Positions 52,104-58,872 of a stretch of 64,000 nucleotides of DNA are shown piece after piece; the stretch's first letter is position 1; each line of letters opens with the position of its first letter. The notes beneath the pieces are model-generated. The model saw nothing but the letters and a program-made list of their open reading frames with translations. It ran no database searches and was not told where the DNA came from. Source of the stretch: Mucilaginibacter sp. 44-25 (GTDB lineage Bacteria; Bacteroidota; Bacteroidia; Sphingobacteriales; Sphingobacteriaceae); contig MKTS01000012.1 of the NCBI GenBank assembly GCA_001898335.1, positions 62,001 through 126,000 on the forward strand. The letters are read 5' to 3'. A program made the translations under genes and the position numbers.

Positions 52104-53150
52104 ATGCCTTATTCGTGTAAAACAAGTGTAATTTATGTAAGTTTTATTTTTTCGCTGGCGCTTACGGCCTGCAGGCACCGCGATAAGGCAGATGTAAGCC
52201 ATATACCGGTCACTGTAAAAATTGAACACTTCGATAAGGATTTTGACCTGATGCGCACGCAACCTATGGACCAGCAGGCTGGCGTGCTTTATACTAAATA
52301 CGGCAAATTTTACCAGGATTTTATAGAGCGAATTTTAAAAGCAGGCAGCGCGCGCGATACCGCATACTACGCCGTATTGCGGCAGGTATTTGCTGGTAAA
52401 GCTTATACCGATCTTAAGCATGATGTAGATGCCGCCTTCCCGAATATGGATAAGCAGAACGCCGAACTTACCGATGCGTTTAAGCATATTAAGTATTATT
52501 TCCCTAAGAAAAGCCTGCCCAAAGTATATGCTTACTTTTCGGGCTTTCAGGCGCAAACTACCATTGGCGACGGCTATTTTGGTATAGGGTTGGACCTTTT
52601 CCTGGGGGCAAACTCCAGGTTTTACCCGGCGCTGGTACAAAGTTTCCCGCATTATATCTCTCGCCGGTTTACGCCGGATAATATTACCCCACGTGTAGTT
52701 GAAGGCATGGCCCGCGAAGATATGTTTCCTGAAAACGATAAAGACAATACCCTATTAGACAAGATGGTTTACAACGGTAAAATACTTTATTTTATGGACC
52801 AGATTTTGCCCGAGGTGCCCGACTCCACCAAGATAGGCTACACCAAAGCGCAGCTAAAGTGGTGCGGTGATTACCAGGCGAGCATATGGGGCTATTTTTT
52901 AGAGGAGAACCTACTGTATGAAACCGATTATCAAAAGATACAAAAATTCCTAACTGAAGCCCCCTTTACACCCGGGTTGGGAGATAACAATGAATCGGCG
53001 CCTAAATTAGGCATATGGGCCGGGTGGCAGATCGTGCGTGCCTACATGGATAAACATCCCGAAGTTACCCTACCGCAACTCATGGCAGATCATAATGCCC
53101 AAAAGATACTGAACGAATCCAAATACCGGCCAAAGAATCCAAAGGAATAA
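52104..53150 (+). CDS. gldB: Gliding motility lipoprotein GldB family
   Basis: A 348-residue lipoprotein with lipobox LTAC (C23). The mature part matches the GldB family in outline: FDKDFDLMRT early, AYFSGFQAQTTIGDGYFGIGLDLFLG (about 140-165) and a C-terminal GLGDNNESAPKLGIWAGWQIVRAYM. GldB is needed for gliding motility and chitin use in Flavobacterium, yet it is also kept in non-gliding relatives, where its role is not known to me. gldC normally follows gldB in F. johnsoniae, but here a terminator and a leftward gene follow. Divergent from nadE. Confidence 0.9.
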   Translation: MPYSCKTSVIYVSFIFSLALTACRHRDKADVSHIPVTVKIEHFDKDFDLMRTQPMDQQAGVLYTKYGKFYQDFIERILKAGSARDTAYYAVLRQVFAGKAYTDLKHDVDAAFPNMDKQNAELTDAFKHIKYYFPKKSLPKVYAYFSGFQAQTTIGDGYFGIGLDLFLGANSRFYPALVQSFPHYISRRFTPDNITPRVVEGMAREDMFPENDKDNTLLDKMVYNGKILYFMDQILPEVPDSTKIGYTKAQLKWCGDYQASIWGYFLEENLLYETDYQKIQKFLTEAPFTPGLGDNNESAPKLGIWAGWQIVRAYMDKHPEVTLPQLMADHNAQKILNESKYRPKNPKE

Positions 53151-53179
53151 TTTCGGATAGCTGCAATACTCTTAAAAAC

Positions 53180-53212
53180 AAAAAAGCGCCACCAATTAGG
53201 TAGCGCTTTTTT
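53180..53212. terminator. Bidirectional terminator after gldB
   Basis: AAAAAAGCGC (53180-53189) pairs with GCGCTTTTTT (53203-53212) around a 13-base loop that can itself pair ACC with GGT. A and T runs on both sides allow use by gldB and the leftward gene ending at 53234. Confidence 0.87.
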
Positions 53213-53233
53213 AATATGTAAAAGCTTTTAAAC

Positions 53234-53422
53234 TTATTTCAATATCGCGAAAACAGCACGCAGTACTAATATGGTACCAATACCCATCAGGATGTTACCA
53301 GTTGCAGAAGCCCAATGGAAATCGGCAAAGCGGATAAAAACACCTACTAAACCAATAGCTACAGCAAGAATTAAAGCTATATAATGTTTTTCTGAATTCG
53401 CGTTTTGAGTTGAATGTTGCAT
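53234..53422 (-). CDS. Small two-span membrane protein
   Basis: A 62-residue protein with a short polar N-terminus (MQHSTQNANSEKHY) and two hydrophobic spans: about 15-32 (IALILAVAIGLVGVFIRF) and about 41-61 (TGNILMGIGTILVLRAVFAI). It looks like an inner-membrane protein; the family is not recognised. It stands between the gldB terminator and the epimerase gene, which is 53 bases upstream in the same direction and may share a transcript. Confidence 0.65.
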   Translation of the reverse strand: MQHSTQNANSEKHYIALILAVAIGLVGVFIRFADFHWASATGNILMGIGTILVLRAVFAILK

Positions 53423-53475
53423 TGCTAAAGTATTTGAGGCAAAAATATAAATGTTTACTGAAAAACGGATAGCGT

Positions 53476-54489
53476 TTATGAATTAATTGCCTTTTCTTTT
53501 TTGGTCCAGCCCTGCGGCAGGTTTTCTTCTATTTCAATGTTCTCGAATTCGGCGCTGGCACGCGAACCAACTACTTTTGCCCATGCCGCCATTTTAGATA
53601 TTCCTTCTTCAAGACTCACGTTTTTAGTGTTACCGAATACCTTAGCCGCTTTAGAGTGGTCGCTATGTGCGTGCATTACTTCTTTGCGCGCCTCCAGGTG
53701 GGTTACTTTCGGCTCAACGCCCAACTCTTTGGCCACCACCTGCACCAGTTGGTTTACGGTATAAGGTTTATCGGCACCGACGTTAAACACCTCATTATAA
53801 GCCGCAGGTACGTTTACGCTGTTAGCAATATGCGGCGCCACATCATCAATATAGCTAAAGGCGCGGGTTTGCTCACCGTCGCCGAAAATGGTCATTGGTT
53901 TTTCCTGCATGATCTGGTTCATAAAAATACCGATCACATTACGGTACTTATCGCCGATGTTCTGGTTTTCGCCATAAACATTATGCGGGCGGAAGATGAC
54001 ATAATTTAAGCCAAACATATGGTGTGCAGCCTTAAGATCCATCTCCACAGCGTATTTAGATACACCATACGGATCCTCCGGTTGCGGTACCATACTCTCC
54101 AGCATCGGCAATTGGCCTGCACCGTACACGGCAATTGATGAAGTAAACACAAAACATTTAACCTTATATAATACTGATAAGTTGATAAGGTTTACTGACC
54201 CGATCAGGTTATTATTATAATTAAACCGGCGTATAAAATGTGATAAGCCTTCGGCCGCGTAAGCTGCCAGGTGATATACATAATCAAACCGGTGCTGCTC
54301 AAATAGTTTTTCTAACAGCTCAACATCGTTAATAGAACCTTTAATAAACTCAGCTCCTTCCGGCACATGGTCTTCAAAGCCACCGCTCAGGTCGTCAAGT
54401 ACAATTACTTTGTGGCCGAGTGCTAAACAATGTTTCGCTACGTGTGATCCTATAAATCCGGCACCGCCGGTTACTAATGAAGTGGTCAT
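53476..54489 (-). CDS. NAD-dependent sugar epimerase/dehydratase (UDP-glucose 4-epimerase-like)
   Basis: A 337-residue extended SDR. The NAD loop GGAGFIGSH lies at 8-16, the catalytic pair is Y141 and K145 (YGVSK), and TSSIAVYG (116-123) supplies the active-site Ser. The C-terminal part has FSYIDDVAPHIANSV and EVFNVGADKPYTVNQLV, typical of nucleotide-sugar epimerases. Acts on an NDP-sugar, probably for cell-surface polysaccharide; the exact substrate is unknown. No other polysaccharide genes are adjacent. Confidence 0.9.
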   Translation of the reverse strand: MTTSLVTGGAGFIGSHVAKHCLALGHKVIVLDDLSGGFEDHVPEGAEFIKGSINDVELLEKLFEQHRFDYVYHLAAYAAEGLSHFIRRFNYNNNLIGSVNLINLSVLYKVKCFVFTSSIAVYGAGQLPMLESMVPQPEDPYGVSKYAVEMDLKAAHHMFGLNYVIFRPHNVYGENQNIGDKYRNVIGIFMNQIMQEKPMTIFGDGEQTRAFSYIDDVAPHIANSVNVPAAYNEVFNVGADKPYTVNQLVQVVAKELGVEPKVTHLEARKEVMHAHSDHSKAAKVFGNTKNVSLEEGISKMAAWAKVVGSRASAEFENIEIEENLPQGWTKKEKAINS

Positions 54490-54612
54490 AATGCTGTGTG
54501 GTAGTTATCGTTTAATTATTAATGTTTAGGTTATTTACAAAAATCAGGCCTGAGTAAACATGCCTTTATAACACCTTAAAGTTAAGTATTTATGGGTAAA
54601 AGATAACCATAC

Positions 54613-54709
54613 CTGTTGAGGCAATTCCCCATTTTTTCTGCTCAAAGCGCTATAAAATAATTTTTACTTTTTCACCTCAACAGTACTAAGCAACCTAAAA
54701 AATGGTTGC
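54613..54709. other. Structured intergenic segment of unknown role
   Basis: CTGTTGAGG (54613-54621) is the reverse complement of CCTCAACAG (54675-54683), with 53 A+T-rich bases between. A second small hairpin, GCAACC (54690-54695) with GGTTGC (54704-54709), follows directly. It lies in the 297-base gap between divergent genes and about 78 bases before the next start. It may be a leader RNA, a small RNA or an operator pair; no gene frame is present. Confidence 0.35.
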
Positions 54710-54786
54710 CTGGCATCAGTTAAAGGGCATGGCTTTGGCACTATCATTGTATCTTACATGTTATCATTTACTTAAATATAAATATC

Positions 54787-54978
54787 ATGGGCTTATTAAA
54801 ATTTATAGCTGTAGGCGCGGCAGTGGGTTTAGGCATTAATTATCTGACTAAAAAAAGACCAGAAGATGGCCGTTCGGTACTGGACGACCTTACCGAAAAA
54901 GCACCTGAATGGTTTGATAAAGCAAAAAACTTTGCAGCAGACCAGGTGGATATCCTTGCTGAAAAAGTAAAAGTATAG
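54787..54978 (+). CDS. Small YtxH-like protein
   Basis: A 63-residue protein: a glycine-rich hydrophobic N-terminus (MGLLKFIAVGAAVGLGINYL, about 1-20), then a charged helix (DDLTEKAPEWFDKAKNFAAD, VDILAEKVKV). This arrangement resembles YtxH/general-stress small proteins with one membrane span and an amphipathic tail, but the match is by general pattern only. It has its own strong terminator. Confidence 0.65.
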   Translation: MGLLKFIAVGAAVGLGINYLTKKRPEDGRSVLDDLTEKAPEWFDKAKNFAADQVDILAEKVKV

Positions 54979-54984
54979 CCATCA

Positions 54985-55020
54985 CTAATAAGCCGCCAAA
55001 ATATGGCGGCTTATTAGTTT
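54985..55020 (+). terminator. Terminator after the small YtxH-like gene
   Basis: CTAATAAGCCGCC (54985-54997) pairs with GGCGGCTTATTAG (55005-55017) over 13 bp with a 7-base loop, followed by TTT. It begins six bases after the stop. Confidence 0.85.
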
Positions 55021-55094
55021 AAAACCTTTAAGTAAAATTCTTCAGGATATATAAATTATCACGGCTGGTGGCTTAAATCAGGCCTGTAAACACC

Positions 55095-55466
55095 TTACTT
55101 TAGCTGCCCTGCTTCCGTTTCTTCAGCTGCATAGAAGCCGGGGGTAATAGCTATAGATAACAGCGTTTCCATATGCTTATTTAACAGCTTCTTCCACCAA
55201 AACTGGTATTTACGAGGATAAACCACATGTGCCCGATAGTCCTTACGGCCCAGTTCTTCAAGTGCCAGCAATTTGTACATCACTTTTCGTGCATGGTCAA
55301 CCACCGCGTGCGAACGCTTTGTATAGCCCAGTAACTGGTTTATTTCCCGGTTAGTTTTACCGTGCAGTATCATGTTAAAGATATCAATGTGGTGTGTAGA
55401 AAAGCCTTTCGTTTTAAGTATTGGCCTTGTCATAGCAATTGCATTGTTTTTTTGATTCTGTCCCAT
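55095..55466 (-). CDS. Helix-turn-helix protein resembling a lone LuxR-type domain
   Basis: A 123-residue protein. Residues about 20-70 (FSTHHIDIFNMILHGKTNRE, then INQLLGYTKRSHAVVDHARK, then VMYKLL) follow the LuxR/GerE pattern: a first helix, an 'N-x-E-I' turn, and a recognition helix before 'V..H...V..KL'. No receiver or sensor domain accompanies it. The tail is basic and aromatic (RKYQFWWKKLLNKHMETLL). It may regulate transcription without a partner domain. The ATG at 55466 is used; one at 55433 would still keep the HTH. Function unknown. Confidence 0.65.
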   Translation of the reverse strand: MGQNQKNNAIAMTRPILKTKGFSTHHIDIFNMILHGKTNREINQLLGYTKRSHAVVDHARKVMYKLLALEELGRKDYRAHVVYPRKYQFWWKKLLNKHMETLLSIAITPGFYAAEETEAGQLK

Positions 55467-55835
55467 TTCGTGTTACAGTTTATTGTTGTGAATACTGTTT
55501 TGCTGTGCAGGAAAAATTCGTTGCGCAATACCCGAAGGGTAATAAATGGCAGCACTAAAACAACGGATTTGTGGCTGCCTGATGGCGTATAGGTTGTTAT
55601 GCATACAAGTATTAGGTTGATGTATACACATATTTACGAACCTTACTTACTCACCGGATGGTAGCCACTTTGTTCATTATTTATCAGATCTATTCATTTT
55701 GTTCATTTTTTTATCGACGAACAAACATTGCTTCTATTGGTTAAATTGCTGGAAGAAAACAGGTATGATAAAGCCTCTTTTCCTTTAAATGCTGTTGAAA
55801 AATTAATTTATTTATTAATCCCTAAATCACTAAAA
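55467..55835. other. 369-base divergent intergenic region, A+T rich
   Basis: No gene frame is convincing here. It must hold promoters for the leftward HTH gene and for the rightward hypothetical gene. A candidate plus-strand promoter is at 55670-55701. An in-frame TTG at 55728 could extend the next protein by 36 residues, but the ATG at 55836 is more credible. Confidence 0.5.
55670..55701 (+). promoter_or_regulatory. Candidate Bacteroidota promoter
   Basis: TTG (55670-55672), 21 bases, then TCATTTTG (55694-55701, one mismatch to TAnnTTTG). Spacing lies in the 17-23 range reported for Flavobacterium promoters. It would give a leader of about 125 bases to the ATG at 55836. Confidence 0.35.
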
Positions 55836-56228
55836 ATGAGTGAATCATATTTTCCCGAAGGAAGCATTCCGGTAGCCGAAGCTAATTTCATGATCGCTAA
55901 CTGGAAAGCATTTGTTGACGACCCAACCTCTCATTTTGAAGGCCGCTCGTTTCTTACACCAATTGCCAGTTTTACTAATATTGTACAATTTAACCCCGAT
56001 GCGGAGGATGTACGTGTTTATATAGGACTGGAAACACCTGGTGACCCACTTAGCGCCAAACTAATCTTTATACCGGTGGTTGACGGTAAAGAAGTACGCC
56101 GCATTATTATGCCGCAAGGTGCTGGCTCTGGTACCGAGGTAGAAGGCGGCGACGGCAGCCAAAGCAACACGTATGACATGACAGCAGTTTGCCCGCCAAA
56201 TTGCACGGGAGAACCCCCAATTGAATAA
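55836..56228 (+). CDS. Hypothetical protein of 130 residues
   Basis: A soluble, acidic protein with no signal peptide. It opens MSESYFPEGSIPVAEANFMI and continues with a mixed alpha/beta body (ANWKAFVDDPTSHFEGRSFL, then FNPDAEDVRVYIGLETPG, LIFIPVVDGKEVRRIIM). The C-terminus is Gly/Ser-rich and ends AVCPPNCTGEPPIE, with a CxxxC pair that could bind a metal or form a disulfide. I do not recognise the family. It is the first gene of a rightward run of four that ends with the response regulator; 48 bases separate it from the membrane protein. Confidence 0.65.
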   Translation: MSESYFPEGSIPVAEANFMIANWKAFVDDPTSHFEGRSFLTPIASFTNIVQFNPDAEDVRVYIGLETPGDPLSAKLIFIPVVDGKEVRRIIMPQGAGSGTEVEGGDGSQSNTYDMTAVCPPNCTGEPPIE

Positions 56229-56276
56229 TTTAAATAAATTAAGGGATTTATAAGCTTTGGATTTATCTTTAGGCTT

Positions 56277-56939
56277 ATGAATCCCCAATTAATTTATAAT
56301 ATCTATACAACCTACTTTGTACCTCTTTGTGCGCTTTTACCGATTTTTTACGGTATTAAAAATTATAAATCTCTTAGTCCGCCATTTAAAATACTGCTTT
56401 ATTTTATAGTAATAGGCAGCCTGATCAACATGGTAAATCTTATCATGATTTCCAGGCATATGCATACAGTAAAGCTCTTTACGCTTTACACCATTGTAGA
56501 ATTTTCTTTCATAACGCTAATGTTTAGCCGTATTTTTAATGAGCGCCTAAGGCCTGCATTATACATTTTAATTGGTGTATTTAGCATTATTTGTATACTC
56601 AACACCGTTTACATACAAAATAAAATAGAGCTAAACACCTATACTCGTCCAATAGGTGCTTTAATTATTGTACTCTACTGCATGAGTTACATCATTAAAA
56701 CCGGCACGGAAGAGCGCAAATGGACTGAAGACAGCTTTAATTGGGTAAACGCGGGCTTGCTTATATACTATGCCAGCGGCGTGGTAATGTTTATGTTTAA
56801 TAACTACTTCCTTACGTTATCCACATGGTCATTGATGATATGGGCCATTATTGATACCATTTTATTGATAGAATATATTTTATTTGCTATAGGCTTTTAC
56901 AAATGCAAATTACCAACAACGACAACACCGCTGTCCTGA
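56277..56939 (+). CDS. Polytopic membrane protein upstream of a histidine kinase, candidate sensor
   Basis: A 220-residue protein with about seven hydrophobic segments (for example YFVPLCALLPIFYGI, ILLYFIVIGSLINMVNLIM, LFTLYTIVEFSFITLMF, LYILIGVFSIICILNTVYI, ALIIVLYCMSYII, GLLIYYASGVVMFMFNNYF, LMIWAIIDTILLIEYILFAI). There is no catalytic motif. Its last 37 bases overlap the histidine kinase gene, so the two are tightly coupled. The kinase has only one membrane span, which makes this protein a natural candidate for the sensing part; that role is inference. Confidence 0.72.
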   Translation: MNPQLIYNIYTTYFVPLCALLPIFYGIKNYKSLSPPFKILLYFIVIGSLINMVNLIMISRHMHTVKLFTLYTIVEFSFITLMFSRIFNERLRPALYILIGVFSIICILNTVYIQNKIELNTYTRPIGALIIVLYCMSYIIKTGTEERKWTEDSFNWVNAGLLIYYASGVVMFMFNNYFLTLSTWSLMIWAIIDTILLIEYILFAIGFYKCKLPTTTTPLS

Positions 56940-57733
56940 TCATACTGGCAATGCTGGGCGTTTTCCTGGCGGTTGGTACATTTATTATCTACTCTATACG
57001 CAACCAAAACAAACTATTGCGGCAGCGGCAGGAGTTCCAGAAAGCGCAGTTAGCGCATCAGAAGGAGCTGCTGAAGGCTACTATCGAGTCGCAAGAAAAT
57101 GAACGGAAACGTATTGGCCAGGACCTCCATGATGATGTTGGCACCACTATTTCGGGCTTGCGACTGCTTATAGAGATGTTTAAACCAGCTCACCCCGATG
57201 ATGATAACCTGAAAGAATTTACCCAAACCAGTAAATCTATCATAGATAAGATTGTAAAGGATGTACGCAATATTTCACATAACCTGTCGCCTACTACCCT
57301 GCGTTACTATGGCTTACCTGCTGCCATTACCGAGCATTGTACCATCATTAATCAATCGGGGAAATTATCTATAACATTTGATAACCAGGCAGAGGCAGAA
57401 CTGCAGGCCCTCCACATTACCGTTGCTACTGCGCTATATCGTGTGCTGGAAGAGTTACTTAATAATACCATTAAACACTCCGGCGCCAACAGGGCTACTA
57501 TTGGCATCAAAAAGCTTGAGAATAATATTGTCATCAACTATAATGATAACGGCAAAGGTATAACCATTAGCCACGACATATTTAAAAAGGGAATGGGTAT
57601 GCAGAATATAGAAAGCCGCCTGCTGAATATTGACGCCATATATAGCATACAACCTTACAACGGCCAGGGCTTTGGTATTGAGATTACCTATCCCCTTCAC
57701 TTAAACCCTGTAACCGCTGCCCCCAATGGATGA
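56903..57733 (+). CDS. Sensor histidine kinase, HisKA_3 (NarX/DesK) type
   Basis: A 276-residue kinase. One transmembrane span (about 11-31) is followed by a coiled coil (about 32-65) and the HisKA_3 phosphoacceptor ENERKRIGQDLHDDVGTTIS with H76, then a HATPase_c domain with the N box RVLEELLNNTIKHSGA (about 181-196) and glycine boxes INYNDNGKGI and GMGMQNIESRL. It autophosphorylates H76 and passes phosphate to the response regulator whose gene overlaps it by eight bases. No extracellular sensor domain is present, so input must come from the membrane protein or the coiled coil. Confidence 0.92.
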   Translation: MQITNNDNTAVLIILAMLGVFLAVGTFIIYSIRNQNKLLRQRQEFQKAQLAHQKELLKATIESQENERKRIGQDLHDDVGTTISGLRLLIEMFKPAHPDDDNLKEFTQTSKSIIDKIVKDVRNISHNLSPTTLRYYGLPAAITEHCTIINQSGKLSITFDNQAEAELQALHITVATALYRVLEELLNNTIKHSGANRATIGIKKLENNIVINYNDNGKGITISHDIFKKGMGMQNIESRLLNIDAIYSIQPYNGQGFGIEITYPLHLNPVTAAPNG

Positions 57734-58394
57734 AATAAAAATCGCCATTGTGGATGATCAGAATTTGTTCAGGCAGAGCCTGGCCATGCTGATACACTCG
57801 GTAGAAAATTTTTGCCTGGTGGCCGAGTGCGCGGGAGGGCAGGCTTTTATAGATAGCCTTGAAAATACCGGTTACGAAGTAAACATAGCCATCATAGACA
57901 TGGATATGCCAGGCATGAATGGCATTGAACTGAATGATTACCTTCAAAAAAATCATCCTGCAATAAAGGTAATTGTGCTTACCGTACATGCCACAGAAAT
58001 GCTGATTACACAAATGGTGAATTCTGGTGCAGCGGCCTACCTGGCTAAAAATTGCGACAAAGATGAACTGATAGCTACCATAGAAGGGGTGGTGAAAAAC
58101 GGCTTTTACTTTAACAATGATGTGAAAAAAGCGCTCCAGACCGGCGCAAAGCAAAGAGCCATCCTTAGTAAAGAAGTTAGCCGCCTACCCGTTAAACTTA
58201 CCCGCCGCGAAATACAGGTGCTTAACCTTATTTGCAAGGACCTGAACAACGCCGAAATAGCTGATAAACTCTACCTAAGCCCACGCACTATTGAGGGGCA
58301 CCGCAACTCACTGATGACTAAAATTGGTTGCCAAACCACCGCCGGGCTGGTACTTTTCGCGATAAAATACCAAATGATTCCCCCTGTTCTTTAA
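57726..58394 (+). CDS. NarL/FixJ-family response regulator with LuxR-type HTH
   Basis: A 222-residue regulator. The receiver domain (1 to about 125) has the acidic pair D10-D11, the phosphoacceptor D58 (IIDMDMPGMNG), and AYLAKN with the conserved Lys. The C-terminal LuxR HTH (about 155-215) reads LTRREIQVLNLICKDLNNAE, then IADKLYLSPRTIEGHRNSLM. It binds DNA when phosphorylated by the adjacent kinase. The targets are unknown; the ATPase gene 478 bases downstream is the closest candidate. Last gene of the overlapping cluster. Confidence 0.94.
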   Translation: MDEIKIAIVDDQNLFRQSLAMLIHSVENFCLVAECAGGQAFIDSLENTGYEVNIAIIDMDMPGMNGIELNDYLQKNHPAIKVIVLTVHATEMLITQMVNSGAAAYLAKNCDKDELIATIEGVVKNGFYFNNDVKKALQTGAKQRAILSKEVSRLPVKLTRREIQVLNLICKDLNNAEIADKLYLSPRTIEGHRNSLMTKIGCQTTAGLVLFAIKYQMIPPVL

Positions 58395-58872
58395 CGTATT
58401 TTTACGTGATTTTCATAAAGTTACCTCCTATTCTATCGCCATATTTATCCTACTATTACTCAAAACACAAAACCAAAAGAAATAAAAATTCTTAAAAGAA
58501 AAACTAAATTAACTATTAAACCCTTGCGAAATATTATTATACTTGCCAGAACCTAAAAGCATAATCAATATATGTGCAATGATTATATTTACCTGTAATT
58601 ATTATTCTGAAAAAGATCATAAATGATGGCCATTTATTATTAGCGATAAGTTAAATTTCTATCCCTCATAAGCAGTGCATGGCCTGCCTATCCTACTAAA
58701 CACCGGGCTTCACCATTTAGACAATATCAGGATAAAACCTTTTCCGGTTTATAAAAAACAATGTGGAACAGCTATCATAAACCGGCTAAAATTTAAAGAA
58801 GTTTGAAAAAGCCTTGTCGCTTGCGGCACATACCTTTAAACAATTGTATGCAAAGGCTTAAAACTGTTGCTT
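58395..58872. other. 478-base A+T-rich intergenic region with one hairpin
   Basis: No frame of note. CCGGTTTAT (58744-58752) is the reverse complement of ATAAACCGG (58777-58785) with 24 bases between, a possible operator or leader hairpin before the ATPase gene. TACCTTTA (58831-58838), one mismatch to the Bacteroidota -7 box, could be its promoter. The left 340 bases hold nothing I can identify. Confidence 0.5.
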
